From the NCBI RefSeq assembly GCF_007991175.1, contig NZ_BJXV01000002.1, positions 186,001-250,000 on the forward strand: a stretch of DNA of 64,000 bases, in the 5' to 3' direction. Position 1 is the stretch's first letter. The number at the start of each line of letters is the position of its first letter. A program made the translations under genes and the position numbers. The notes beneath the pieces are model-generated. The model was not told the DNA's origin, searched no databases, and worked only from the letters and a program-made list of their open reading frames with translations. Source of the stretch: Halovibrio variabilis (lineage in GTDB: Bacteria; Pseudomonadota; Gammaproteobacteria; Pseudomonadales; Halomonadaceae). Positions 1 through 8,551 of this stretch are shown in pieces.

Positions 1-885
1 GCGTTAGAATACCGTCAGCGTATTCTTGATGCGTTGCCAGCGGGCAGTGCCTTTGAACCGTTGATGGTGCTTTACCTCACCGATACGACGCCCCCCGAAG
101 AGATCGAGCGCGCAGCGCAAAGTGGTATTGTCAAAGCAGTGAAGCTGTACCCGGCGGGAGCAACGACCAACTCCGCATCGGGGGTAACCGATCTTGCCCA
201 CTGTGACGCAACCATCGAGATGATGGCTAAGCTCGGCATGCCGCTTCTGGTGCACGGTGAAGTTACCCATGCAGAGATCGATATTTTTGATCGCGAAGCG
301 GTATTCATTGAAAACGTCATGAAGCCACTGCTAGCGCGTCACCCGACGTTGAGAGTCGTCTGTGAGCACATTACGACGCAGCAGGCCGCAGAGTTTGTCG
401 CCGAAGCGCCGGATAACGTGGCGGCGACCATTACCGCGCACCATTTGCTGTTCAACCGTAATAAAATGCTGGTGGGGGGGATTCGCCCTCACTATTACTG
501 CCTGCCTATTCTTAAACGCGAGCAACACCGCCAAGCGCTTTTAAAGGCGGCCACCAGCGGCAGCCAAAAGTTCTTTTTAGGCACCGATAGCGCTCCCCAC
601 TCCCAAGGCGCCAAAGAGTCAAGCTGCGGCTGCGCGGGTGCCTACACGGCGCCTGCGGCCATTGAGCTTTACGCAACTGCCTTCGATGAAATGAACGCTT
701 TGGATCAGCTAGAAGCCTTTGCCAGCCTAAATGGGCCACGTTTTTACGGCCTTTCGCCAAACGCTGAGCGTATCACGCTGGAGCGCCGTGAATGGCGCTT
801 GCCGGAAAGCTACCCCTATGCCCAGGGTGAGCAGATTATTCCGCTGCTGGCGGGAGAGACGCTTGGCTGGGCGATTAAGGGCTAG
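1..885 (+). CDS. pyrC: Dihydroorotase, class II (5' end cut by window)
   Basis: This is the C-terminal part of dihydroorotase, the zinc amidohydrolase that cyclises N-carbamoyl-aspartate to dihydroorotate in pyrimidine synthesis. The open frame runs from the first base, so the start and the N-terminal HxH motif lie outside the window. Visible hallmarks are [19 protein letters not shown] (the region of the carbamylated lysine), [15 protein letters not shown], the [18 protein letters not shown] stretch and LGTDSAPH with the catalytic aspartate, followed by KESSCGCAG. These match E. coli PyrC closely from about its residue 57 onward. The gene ends against mtnN, which points the other way. Identification is firm; only the missing N-terminus is unknown. 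Confidence 0.96.
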   Translation, partial: ALEYRQRILDALPAGSAFEPLMVLYLTDTTPPEEIERAAQSGIVKAVKLYPAGATTNSASGVTDLAHCDATIEMMAKLGMPLLVHGEVTHAEIDIFDREAVFIENVMKPLLARHPTLRVVCEHITTQQAAEFVAEAPDNVAATITAHHLLFNRNKMLVGGIRPHYYCLPILKREQHRQALLKAATSGSQKFFLGTDSAPHSQGAKESSCGCAGAYTAPAAIELYATAFDEMNALDQLEAFASLNGPRFYGLSPNAERITLERREWRLPESYPYAQGEQIIPLLAGETLGWAIKG

Positions 886-897
886 GGTGTCATAAAG

Positions 898-930
898 GAT
901 GCCGCCGACCCGTTAACCGTCGTCGGCATC
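898..930. terminator. Hairpin between convergent pyrC and mtnN
   Basis: A 12-bp stem with one mismatch (898-909 against 919-930) and a 9-base loop lies 13 bases after the pyrC stop and 20 bases before the mtnN stop. Neither strand shows a clear T tract directly after it, so it may be a weak bidirectional terminator or an RNA-stabilising hairpin. Confidence 0.4.
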
Positions 931-949
931 GAACGTTAGGCTAACCCGG

Positions 950-1657
950 TTAGGCGTTACCCAGCTGCTTTAGCATTTGATCCACCATGCGCGAAGAGTG
1001 GTCGGCAGCTACTTCCAGAAACTCATCGAAGGAAAGGTGGTTGTCGCCGCTGCCCGGGATATCAGACAGCGCGCGGATAACCACGAAAGGGCACTGGTAG
1101 CGATGGCACGTCTGGGCAATCGCGGCGGCTTCCATCTCAACGGCCAGCATGCTGGGGAATTGCGCCCGCGTGGCAGCTACCCGAGCGGGGTCAGCCATAA
1201 AGGCATCGCCGGTAGCGATCAAACCTTCACGCACCTGGACTTCACCTAGCGAGGCGATAGCGTGACGCGCGATCTCGCGCAGCTGTGTATCCGCGTGGTA
1301 AGCGGCGGGCATGCCCGGGACTTGGCCAATTTCATAGCCAAACACCACGGCATCCACATCGTGATGGCGGACTTCATCGGAAATGATCACATCGCCAATC
1401 TGTAAATCGGTGGCGAACCCACCCGCCGAGCCGGTGTTGATAATGGCATCGGGCTGATGGCGTTCCAATAAAATAGCGGTGCCCACGGCGGCATTGACTT
1501 TGCCAATGCCCGATTGCAGCACAATCACCTCAAGGCCGTAGCGTGTGCCCGTATGAAAGACAAAGCCCGCGTGTTCATAGCGCTGGGTGCCGTCTAGCTG
1601 GCTCACTAAAGTACTTACTTCTTGCGCCATTGCGCCAATAATACCAATACGCTTCAC
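950..1657 (-). CDS. mtnN: 5'-methylthioadenosine/S-adenosylhomocysteine nucleosidase
   Basis: MTA/SAH nucleosidase cleaves methylthioadenosine and S-adenosylhomocysteine to adenine plus the thioribose or ribosyl-homocysteine sugar, feeding methionine salvage and the AI-2 precursor route. The protein of 235 residues starts with the family signature IGIIGAM. It also contains SGIGKVNAA, NTGSAGG, GDAF, the catalytic VEMEAAAIA glutamate region and RALSDIPG with the catalytic aspartate, like E. coli MtnN throughout. I prefer the GTG start at 1657, with GGAG nine bases upstream, because the product then begins as other MtnN proteins do. An in-frame ATG at 1672 would add five residues but has a poorer ribosome site. 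It lies 52 bases downstream of folD on the same strand. Confidence 0.95.
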   Translation of the reverse strand: MKRIGIIGAMAQEVSTLVSQLDGTQRYEHAGFVFHTGTRYGLEVIVLQSGIGKVNAAVGTAILLERHQPDAIINTGSAGGFATDLQIGDVIISDEVRHHDVDAVVFGYEIGQVPGMPAAYHADTQLREIARHAIASLGEVQVREGLIATGDAFMADPARVAATRAQFPSMLAVEMEAAAIAQTCHRYQCPFVVIRALSDIPGSGDNHLSFDEFLEVAADHSSRMVDQMLKQLGNA

Positions 1658-1709
1658 TGCGCCATGCTCCATCTTGAGAGAAAAAATAAAGTGCCAGGTA
1701 AGGCCTGAT

Positions 1710-2582
1710 TCAAGCCAGCTGTTGCTGGGCTAAATCGTGTTGTTCAGCGGCTTCCAGGGTGTTTTCCAGCAGTGTCGCGACGGTCATGGGGCCAACGCCA
1801 CCCGGCACCGGGGTAATAAAGCTGGCGCGCTCGGCGGCGACTGCAAAATCGATATCGCCGATTAACGTGCCGTTTGCCTGGCGATTGATGCCCACATCAA
1901 TCACGATCGCGCCTGGTTTAATCCATTCACCCTTAACAATGCCAGGTTTGCCGACGGCCACTACCAAAATATCAGCGCGGCTAACGTGATCTTCAAGGTT
2001 GCGGGTAAAGCGATGACAGACGGTCGTGGTGCAACCCGCCAGCATGAGTTCTAACATCATGGGCCTGCCGACGATATTAGACGCCCCCACCACGGTGGCA
2101 TCCAGGCCGCGCAGGGCGATACCGTTTTGCGCCAATAGCGTCATAATGCCTTTAGGCGTGCAGGGGCGCAGCGCGGGCATACGCTGCGCTAAGCGCCCTA
2201 TGTTATAGGGGTGAAAGCCATCGACGTCTTTATCGGGAAGAATACGCGCTAGTATTGGCTCTGCATCCAGGTGCTTGGGCAGTGGCAGTTGTACCAAGAT
2301 GCCGTCAACGGCCGGGTCGTTATTGAGCTTATCGACCAGCGCTTCCAGTTCACGTTGTGAGGTGCTGGTCGGCAGCGCATGTTGAAAAGAGACAATGCCA
2401 GCCTGCTCGCAGGCGCGGTGCTTATTATTGACATAAACTTGAGAGGCGGGATCGTCCCCGACCACCACCACCGCTAGCCCGGGTGCCCTTGCGCCGGCTT
2501 GTCGGCGTGCGGCGACTTTTTCAGCAACCTGTTGGCGGACGGTAGCAGCGATGGCTTTGCCATCGATTAGTTGGGCGGTCAT
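1710..2582 (-). CDS. folD: Bifunctional methylenetetrahydrofolate dehydrogenase / methenyl-THF cyclohydrolase
   Basis: FolD interconverts 5,10-methylene-THF, 5,10-methenyl-THF and 10-formyl-THF using NADP, supplying one-carbon units for purines and formyl-methionine. The 290-residue length is normal. Visible motifs are [20 protein letters not shown] (substrate site with the catalytic lysine), [21 protein letters not shown], the Rossmann segment [13 protein letters not shown], and the C-terminal [19 protein letters not shown] signature. It starts at an ATG about 220 bases from the tRNA operon and is followed by mtnN on the same strand. A link with mtnN through methyl-group metabolism is plausible but inferred from position alone. 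Confidence 0.97.
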   Translation of the reverse strand: MTAQLIDGKAIAATVRQQVAEKVAARRQAGARAPGLAVVVVGDDPASQVYVNNKHRACEQAGIVSFQHALPTSTSQRELEALVDKLNNDPAVDGILVQLPLPKHLDAEPILARILPDKDVDGFHPYNIGRLAQRMPALRPCTPKGIMTLLAQNGIALRGLDATVVGASNIVGRPMMLELMLAGCTTTVCHRFTRNLEDHVSRADILVVAVGKPGIVKGEWIKPGAIVIDVGINRQANGTLIGDIDFAVAAERASFITPVPGGVGPMTVATLLENTLEAAEQHDLAQQQLA

Positions 2583-2727
2583 GTAGTGAAATCCCTGTTG
2601 ACGTTAAAACCTATGGACGTTAGAAAATTAGCCATCTAAGCGCTTAGCTAACCGCGCTGTAAAGACCGCAATTTTCGCACGCTAGGGCATCCAGGCAAAG
2701 CGCCTTAACCAACAGCCACTTTAATGG

Positions 2728-2755
2728 TTGACTTTAAAATTAGAAATAGTAATAT
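2728..2755 (+). promoter_or_regulatory. Sigma-70 promoter of the tRNA operon
   Basis: TTGACT (2728-2733) and TAATAT (2750-2755) are separated by 16 bases, in an AT-rich stretch, about 48 bases before the first tRNA. No other candidate of this quality precedes the tRNA genes. Confidence 0.65.
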
Positions 2756-2803
2756 ATGCCTCGCTTGAGACGGGCCATGCGGTAGCGTCTAGGGTAATAG
2801 AAT

Positions 2804-2880
2804 CGGGATGTAGCGCAGTCTGGTAGCGCGCCTGCTTTGGGAGCAGGATGTCGGGGGTTCGAATCCCTCCATCCCGACCA
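2804..2880 (+). tRNA. tRNA-Pro (anticodon TGG)
   Basis: A 77-base cloverleaf with encoded CCA. The acceptor stem CGGGATG pairs with CATCCCG, the anticodon stem CCTGC/GCAGG encloses the loop TTTGGGA giving anticodon TGG, and the T arm contains GGTTCGAATCC. It is the first gene of a four-tRNA operon. Confidence 0.97.
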
Positions 2881-2969
2881 CACCTAACGCGAAAGGTAGT
2901 AGTTTGCTTTTCCAAGCTTTGGTTGTGGTCTAGTGCTCACCAGTATTCTTACTTCTGAATGCTTTTTGC

Positions 2970-3046
2970 GCGCCCATAGCTCAACCGGATAGAGCAACGG
3001 CCTTCTAAGCCGTAGGTTGCGGGTTCGATTCCTGCTGGGCGTACCA
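2970..3046 (+). tRNA. tRNA-Arg (anticodon TCT)
   Basis: A 77-base cloverleaf with encoded CCA. The acceptor arm GCGCCCA pairs with TGGGCGT (one G-T pair at the end), the anticodon stem ACGGC/GCCGT encloses CTTCTAA giving anticodon TCT, and the T arm contains GGGTTCGATTCC. It reads the rare AGA/AGG arginine codons. Confidence 0.97.
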
Positions 3047-3109
3047 CCTAATTTTGTGGTGCCAACCTGTCAGAATCATATTTTCAAGCTATTTCGCAAG
3101 ATTGTCTAT

Positions 3110-3185
3110 GGTGGGTGTAGCTCAGGGGTAGAGCCCCGGATTGTGACTCCGGTGGTCGTGGGTTCAAATCCCATCATCCACCCCA
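3110..3185 (+). tRNA. tRNA-His (anticodon GTG), first copy
   Basis: A 76-base tRNA with the extra 5' G (G-1) facing C73 that is diagnostic for histidine tRNAs, anticodon GTG in the loop ATTGTGA, and encoded CCA. It is followed 33 bases later by a second, nearly identical copy. The two differ at one D-loop position (AGGGG here, AGTGG there) and one T-arm position (CAAAT against CAAGT). Confidence 0.96.
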
Positions 3186-3218
3186 GTGACAATAATTGCG
3201 TTTCCAGTTTTAGGTTGT

Positions 3219-3294
3219 GGTGGGTGTAGCTCAGTGGTAGAGCCCCGGATTGTGACTCCGGTGGTCGTGGGTTCAAGTCCCATCATCCACCCCA
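3219..3294 (+). tRNA. tRNA-His (anticodon GTG), second copy
   Basis: A tandem duplicate of the preceding tRNA-His, with the same G-1/C73 pair, GTG anticodon and encoded CCA, and only two substitutions. Related Pseudomonas and enteric operons carry a tRNA-Leu around this point between or beside His and Pro. Here no Leu tRNA is present and His is doubled. Confidence 0.96.
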
Positions 3295-3455
3295 TTGCCT
3301 TCGCTAACATGCCTTCTGTTTCCCCCTCTTTTTACCGCCTTTCTTTATTTATACCCTTTTTGCACTTTTATGGCTGATCAGCCATTGATGCCCTTAACGG
3401 GATTTTTTCGTTGCTGTCGTTTTTGTTCCTGTCTTTTTTGTGATTTTGCTACGCC

Positions 3456-6400
3456 TTAACGCGGCATTACTTTTATGCGTTGGCCCGTCATGTTGGTGAG
3501 CGGTCCGGGTTTGCCGATTAAATAGCCCTGGGCGTAATCAATCCCAATGTGGTGTAAAACCTCTAGCGTTGCCTGCGTTTCAACAAACTCGGCGATAGTT
3601 TCGATCGCCAGCGCCTTACCCACGGCGTGAATCGCTTCTACCATTGCCCGGTCGACCGGGTCCTGATGCACGTTGCGGATAAAGTTACCGTCAATTTTTA
3701 GGAAATCGACAGGCAGCTCCTTCAGGTAGCTAAACGACGACAGGCCGGTGCCAAAATCATCCAGGGCGAATCGGCAGCCGTACCCTTTCAAGGTGTGAAT
3801 GAGCTCACTCACCCGAGACAGTTGGGCGATGGCCGTGCTTTCGGTGATTTCAAAGCACAGGGTGTGATGGGGCAGGCCCGCCGCGCTTACTTGAGCAATG
3901 AGATCCTGACAAAAATCCGCATCGGATAGCGACGCCCCCGACAGATTAATACCCCATAGGTCATGTGACGGTTGCGTCGCGTGGCGACGTTGATCGCTTA
4001 GCCATGCGAGGGTGTTGCGTACCACCCAGCGGTCGATACGGACCATAAAATGGTAGCGCTCGGCAGCCGGTAAAAAACTGCCTGGCGCAATGATTTCACC
4101 ATGTTCTTCCAGGCGCAGTAATATTTCATTGTAGCAAGGGGTCGTTGCGCAAACAGGCGCAATCGGCTGAGCAAAAAGGCGGAAGGCGTCGTTATCCAAG
4201 CCGTTTTGCAGCCGCTGAACCCACTGTAGCTCGCCGTGTTTTTCCTCTAACGAGCGGTCATTGGGGTGATAGCAGTGTATTCGATTGCGCCCGGCCTCCT
4301 TGGCGGCGTAACAGGCGGCGTCAGAGGCATGCAGCGCTTGAGCAAGCGGCATGGGTTGCGTTGAGTCGAGCGCTACCACGCCAATACTGACCCCAATGCC
4401 AAAGCTATGCCCTTGCCAAACAAAGCGGTAGTTTTCAATCTCACTGCGCAGCGCTTCCGTGATTTCCAGCGCCTTGCCGACGCCACAGTCGGGCAGTAGT
4501 AGCGCGAACTCATCGCCTCCCAAGCGTGCCACGGTATCGCTTTGGCGCACATGGGCTTGGAGTTTTAAGGCGATTTGGCGCAGCAGCTCGTCGCCAGCTA
4601 AATGACCGCAGGTGTCGTTAACCACTTTGAACTGGTCGAGATCCAAATAGCACAGCACGTGTTGACCATCGGCTTTCAGAAGGGCGGTGAGCGCGGCTTC
4701 AAAGGCGCGTCGGTTTAATAGGTTGGTTAGGTTGTCGTGGCTGGCTTGATAGCTTAGCTGTTCGGCAAGGTGGCGGGTGAGGCTGGTATCTTGAAAAACC
4801 ACCACCGCTCCCAAGGTAATGTCGCCGCGTGAGCGTATCGGTGAGGCGCTGTGCTGAATGGGGGTGCGCGTGCCGCTACGCTGAACGAGCAGGCAGTGTT
4901 CGATGGAGTGCACCGGGGTCAGCAGGGTCAACACTTGGCGGGCGGGGTTGTTGATCGTCTCGCCGCTGATCTCGTCAATCAGCCGATACACCCGATGGAT
5001 CGGTTTATCGACCGCTTCTTTAAGAGTCCAGCCCGTTAGCCGCTGTGCTTCGCTGTTAATAAAGGTAACGTTGCCGCTGGCATCGCAGGTGATCACCCCA
5101 TCGCCGATAGAGGCAAGCGTGGTTCTGGCAAGGTCACGCTCGCGGTTCAATTGTTCTTGCAGCTGTTTGCGTTCGGTAATATCCCGCACCATGCCCGAGC
5201 ACTCAGAAACGGAGCCGCTGGCTCCCTCGCTGACTTGTACTTCCAAGTAGCGCACGCTTTGATCGGCGCTGCGGCGTTTAATCTCGTGACGCGCGCCAGG
5301 GGTGAGATGATGATCGGGCAGCAGCCGCGAAATGGGTTGGCCTACAAGGTGGGCGGCGTCTACTCCAAACAGCTGCTCCGCACCGGGGTTAAGGCTCGTC
5401 AGAGTGCCGTCTGCCTGCCACGTGATGACGCCATCGTGCAGGTTGCGCAGCATCACCCGGGTATGACCGACGGCGGTTTCTAGCGCGGCGGTAACGCGAT
5501 TATAGCTAGCGGCTATTTCGCCCACCTCGGTAAAGGGGTCAGCTTCAATGCGTTGGCGCATGTCGCCCTGTTGTTCGTGTTGGCGCATGTGTTCAAGCAA
5601 TTGGTTGAGCTCATTGCTGGCGCCGTGTTCGGCCAGGTTAAGGCCCATTGTTTCCGCCTCACCCGAAACGCGTAAGGGGAGAAAGCGGCGCGTAATACGG
5701 AAAAGTAGCCATGCTGTGCCAAAACTCCAGAGGCCACATACCACCACGCCCAGCAGTTGAACGCTGAATTGTTCTGGCCGCGACAGGCCGGTGGCTAACA
5801 GGTCGAGATCGGCGACCCATGCCAGTGCTAGCGTGCCCCATACCCCGGAAACCAGATGGGCGGGAATGGCGCTGACGGCGTCGTCGATATGTTTTTTTAG
5901 CAGCCATTCGCTGGACAGTACCATCAGCACGCTGCCAATCGCGCCCAAGGCGAATGCTGCCTGGAGCGACATGGCGTGCGCGCCCGCGGTAACGGCGACC
6001 AGACCCGCAATCGCACCGTTGATCGCGTACATCACATCGGCGTAACGGCGCGTGCGAAGCCCCATTAACATGCCTGACAATATCCCGCCCGTGGCGCCCA
6101 GAATAGTATTGGCGATGATGCCGGGTATTTGCGCGTTAACCGCCAGGGTGCTGCCGCCGTTAAAGCCAAACCAGCCTAAAATCATAAACAGCGCGCCCAG
6201 CATGGCAAGCGGTAGGTTGCCCGATGGGAAGGCGGTGGGTGGCTTGCCGTGAGTGAAGCGCCCTTTACGTGGGCCGATGCAGAGCACGGCCGCCAGTGCC
6301 ACCCAGCCGCCGACGCTGTGCACAACGGTGGCGCCGGCAAAATCGACAAACCCTAGCGCCGCTAACCAACCGGCCTCGCCGTCTAGAAGCCCGCCCCATG

Positions 6401-6833
6401 CCCAGTGGCCAAACAGTGGATAAATCAATAGCGCTATCCAGAAGGCTGTCCATAAATAGGCATAGAACGGCATGCGTTCTGCTACCGCGCCGGCCACAAT
6501 GGTGGCGGCCGTGGCACAAAACATCGCTTGGAAAATAAACACCGTCAGTGTCCAGCTGTTTGAGTTGGCTAACTGCCAGCCAAACAGCGACGTGCCGATG
6601 ACGCCCTGTGTGGAGAGCCCAAACATCATACCAAACCCGATAAGCCAAAAAATACTGACGGCGATAGCAAAGTCCGCTACGTTTTTCATAGCGACATTGA
6701 TGGCGTTCTTGGTACGCGTCGTACCCGCTTCCAGGCATAGGAAGCCTGCCTGCATAACGAATACCAGCGCGGCTGCCCATAACACCCACAGCGTGTCGAG
6801 CAATGAATTATCCAAAACGTGCGTGGCCTGCAT
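3456..6833 (-). CDS. Ammonium transporter fused to PAS-PAS-GGDEF-EAL (ammonium-sensing c-di-GMP enzyme)
   Basis: A 1125-residue membrane signalling protein. Residues 1 to about 390 form a complete Amt/AmtB channel domain with roughly eleven membrane helices. The pore histidine pair is retained: H172 in ATVVHSVGG and H326 in AIPAHLVSG. A linker (about 395-455) resembles a HAMP or coiled-coil connector. Two PAS domains follow (about 456-555 and 565-685), then a GGDEF domain with intact RLGGDEFA at 771-777 and an RxxD inhibitory-site motif at 763-766. The EAL domain starts at 903 (EILLR in place of EALLR) and keeps the metal and catalytic motifs GINLSG, FEITES, DDFGTG, KIDGNF and the late QGY. 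Both cyclase and phosphodiesterase could therefore be active. Amt domains fused to histidine kinases are known sensors, such as Kuenenia Ks-Amt5; the c-di-GMP output here is inferred from the domains. No glnK lies nearby, and a sigma-54-like promoter sits upstream. Confidence 0.93.
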   Translation of the reverse strand: MQATHVLDNSLLDTLWVLWAAALVFVMQAGFLCLEAGTTRTKNAINVAMKNVADFAIAVSIFWLIGFGMMFGLSTQGVIGTSLFGWQLANSNSWTLTVFIFQAMFCATAATIVAGAVAERMPFYAYLWTAFWIALLIYPLFGHWAWGGLLDGEAGWLAALGFVDFAGATVVHSVGGWVALAAVLCIGPRKGRFTHGKPPTAFPSGNLPLAMLGALFMILGWFGFNGGSTLAVNAQIPGIIANTILGATGGILSGMLMGLRTRRYADVMYAINGAIAGLVAVTAGAHAMSLQAAFALGAIGSVLMVLSSEWLLKKHIDDAVSAIPAHLVSGVWGTLALAWVADLDLLATGLSRPEQFSVQLLGVVVCGLWSFGTAWLLFRITRRFLPLRVSGEAETMGLNLAEHGASNELNQLLEHMRQHEQQGDMRQRIEADPFTEVGEIAASYNRVTAALETAVGHTRVMLRNLHDGVITWQADGTLTSLNPGAEQLFGVDAAHLVGQPISRLLPDHHLTPGARHEIKRRSADQSVRYLEVQVSEGASGSVSECSGMVRDITERKQLQEQLNRERDLARTTLASIGDGVITCDASGNVTFINSEAQRLTGWTLKEAVDKPIHRVYRLIDEISGETINNPARQVLTLLTPVHSIEHCLLVQRSGTRTPIQHSASPIRSRGDITLGAVVVFQDTSLTRHLAEQLSYQASHDNLTNLLNRRAFEAALTALLKADGQHVLCYLDLDQFKVVNDTCGHLAGDELLRQIALKLQAHVRQSDTVARLGGDEFALLLPDCGVGKALEITEALRSEIENYRFVWQGHSFGIGVSIGVVALDSTQPMPLAQALHASDAACYAAKEAGRNRIHCYHPNDRSLEEKHGELQWVQRLQNGLDNDAFRLFAQPIAPVCATTPCYNEILLRLEEHGEIIAPGSFLPAAERYHFMVRIDRWVVRNTLAWLSDQRRHATQPSHDLWGINLSGASLSDADFCQDLIAQVSAAGLPHHTLCFEITESTAIAQLSRVSELIHTLKGYGCRFALDDFGTGLSSFSYLKELPVDFLKIDGNFIRNVHQDPVDRAMVEAIHAVGKALAIETIAEFVETQATLEVLHHIGIDYAQGYLIGKPGPLTNMTGQRIKVMPR

Positions 6834-7154
6834 GAGATTTCCTTAGCGGTTTTGGTGCATTGAATGCTTCTTTTTGGTGCTAAATGAGCGGTGGGGTGGT
6901 TAAGGTTTTCCCAGGTGCTATGCCTAAATAGCGCATTGCTAATATGACCTAATAAAAACTAAGCAATTGTTGTGCCGTCTACAGTGTTGTTATCCCTTTT
7001 GGGCTTTTTGGCGATATTTATAACTAATTTTTGGTGACAAAAGAGTGTTTTCTGCTCTATTTAAGCGGTTTAATTAGTGATATTTTTCAAATGGTTAATG
7101 TCGTTAGTTTGCTGTTAGCAAGTGTTCTACAGGCGAAAAGGGGAGTGCATCACA
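6834..7154. other. AT-rich divergent intergenic region
   Basis: This 321-base spacer separates the divergent Amt-GGDEF-EAL gene and the DadA-like gene. It is much richer in A and T than its surroundings and holds no credible ORF. Its one recognisable element is a GG-N10-GC promoter on the minus strand at 6963-6977. The word TTTGGTGC occurs twice in the leader of the Amt gene (near 6850 and 6875). I could not recognise a convincing NtrC site or the promoter of the rightward gene. Confidence 0.6.
6963..6977 (-). promoter_or_regulatory. Sigma-54 (RpoN) type promoter for the Amt fusion gene
   Basis: On the minus strand the sequence reads CGGCACAACAATTGC. It has GG and GC separated by exactly ten bases, with CAC after the GG and TTGC at the -12 element, matching the consensus TGGCAC-N5-TTGC except for the first base. 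Transcription would start near 6951, giving a leader of about 118 bases. Sigma-54 control is the usual mode for amtB genes under nitrogen limitation. Confidence 0.6.
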
Positions 7155-8396
7155 ATGACGCGTCAAACGGTGGTTTTGGGAGCAGGCATGGTGGGTGTCA
7201 GTATTGCCTGGCATTTGCGGCAGCGCGGGCATGACGTCACCTTGGTTGATCGCCTTCAGCCGGGTCGTGAAACCTCGTTCGGTAATGCCGGGATTATTCA
7301 GCGTGAGGCCGTTAGGCCTTATCCTTTTCCCCGCGATGTCAAAACGCTGTTAAGTGTTTTGCCTAATCGCCGAGTTGACATACGCTACCGTACGGGCGGC
7401 ATGCTGAAGGCCGCTTCTCCACTGCTGCGTTACTGGATGAACTCAGCGCCCAAGGCCTACCAGAAAATCGTGCCGGAATACGCCTCGCTGATTCAGCTGT
7501 CGCTTAAAACACACGGGCCAATGATTGAGGCCGCCGGTGCCGATCACTTGGTTCGTCGTCAGGGCTGGCTTGAGCTTTACCGCACTCCAGAAAAGTTGGC
7601 AGCGCGGCTAACCGAGGCTGAAGAGGCGCGTCACCTTTATGGTGTGCAGTTTGAACAGCTGGACCGTGCTGCTCTGGAGGAAAAGGAGCCTGCGCTCAGC
7701 GATAGCATTATCGGTGCGATTCATTGGCTTGACCCCTGGACCGTGGCCGACCCTGGCGCACTGGTCGCGGCTTATGCCCAGGCGTTTAGCGATGATGGTG
7801 GGCGTATTCTGCAGGCGGACATTCGCTCGGTTCGGCAGGTAGGGGATCGCTGGCAGGTGAATGTTGCTTCTGAAACGTTAGACGTCGATGACGTTGTCGT
7901 CGCGCTAGGGCCCTGGGCGGGAAGCTGGCTAACAGAGCTGGGCTATCACTTCCCTAGCTTTGTAAAACGTGGCTACCACATGCATTACGCGCCCCAAGCG
8001 CCCGCGAAGCTACATTACTGGGTTATGGACGCGGAAGTGGGCTATTTGCTGGCGCCGATGAATGCGGGCGTTCGCTTAACCACCGGGGCCGAATTAGATC
8101 GCCTGGATGCCCCGGCCGACGACCATCAGTTAGCCGCGGCAGAGAAAGTCGCGCGCAGCGTGTTTCCGTTAGGAGAGCGCCGTGATGCAACCCCCTGGAA
8201 GGGTGCGAGACCCTGCCTGCCCGACATGAAGCCGGTGATTGGCCCAGCGCCGCGTCACCCTGGCTTGTGGCTGGCCTTTGGCCATGGACATCAGGGGTTC
8301 ACCTTAGGGCCTGCTACAGGGCAGTTGTTGGCGGATATGATGGAAGGGCAACCGACGGCTATTGATATGGCGCCGTTTCGCGCCGACCGGTTCTAA
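7155..8396 (+). CDS. FAD-dependent D-amino-acid dehydrogenase-like oxidoreductase (DadA family)
   Basis: A 413-residue flavoprotein of the DAO/DadA family, which typically deaminates D-amino acids or oxidises N-methylated amino acids and passes electrons to the respiratory chain. The N-terminus has the dinucleotide fold VLGAGMVGVSIAWHL followed by an acidic end of strand two (VDR). The C-terminus has GHGHQGFTLGPATGQLLADM, the usual FAD-contact segment of DadA proteins. The ATG at 7155 is chosen because GGGGAG lies nine bases upstream; an in-frame TTG at 7122 has no such site. The protein is soluble or peripheral, with no signal peptide. It stands alone, with no dadX or transporter beside it, so its substrate cannot be told from context. 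Confidence 0.8.
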   Translation: MTRQTVVLGAGMVGVSIAWHLRQRGHDVTLVDRLQPGRETSFGNAGIIQREAVRPYPFPRDVKTLLSVLPNRRVDIRYRTGGMLKAASPLLRYWMNSAPKAYQKIVPEYASLIQLSLKTHGPMIEAAGADHLVRRQGWLELYRTPEKLAARLTEAEEARHLYGVQFEQLDRAALEEKEPALSDSIIGAIHWLDPWTVADPGALVAAYAQAFSDDGGRILQADIRSVRQVGDRWQVNVASETLDVDDVVVALGPWAGSWLTELGYHFPSFVKRGYHMHYAPQAPAKLHYWVMDAEVGYLLAPMNAGVRLTTGAELDRLDAPADDHQLAAAEKVARSVFPLGERRDATPWKGARPCLPDMKPVIGPAPRHPGLWLAFGHGHQGFTLGPATGQLLADMMEGQPTAIDMAPFRADRF

Positions 8397-8427
8397 CGAC
8401 CATTAATGATCGGTCGGATTAAGCCGA

Positions 8428-8466
8428 TAGTACTGGGTGATAGTACTAGGTAACAGTACTAGGCGT
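8428..8466. repeat. Three tandem 13-bp direct repeats
   Basis: Units at 8428-8440, 8441-8453 and 8454-8466 share the core AGTACTRGG (TAGTACTGGGTGA, TAGTACTAGGTAA, CAGTACTAGGCGT). They lie between the DadA-like gene and the small YjfB-like gene. Each unit contains the palindrome AGTACT, so the array could be a set of phased protein sites, or simply slippage products. Confidence 0.8.
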
Positions 8467-8551
8467 TGGTAGGGTTAATAGGGCGTTTTCTTTGCACGTG
8501 GTCTATTGCTTTGCTAACTTATACTAAACTTGCACACCATGAGGTGGAAAT

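Noticed and set aside
6265..6789. A 174-codon minus-strand frame inside the Amt domain
   Set aside because: It is a shifted frame of the ammonium transporter coding sequence; the Amt frame carries all motifs.
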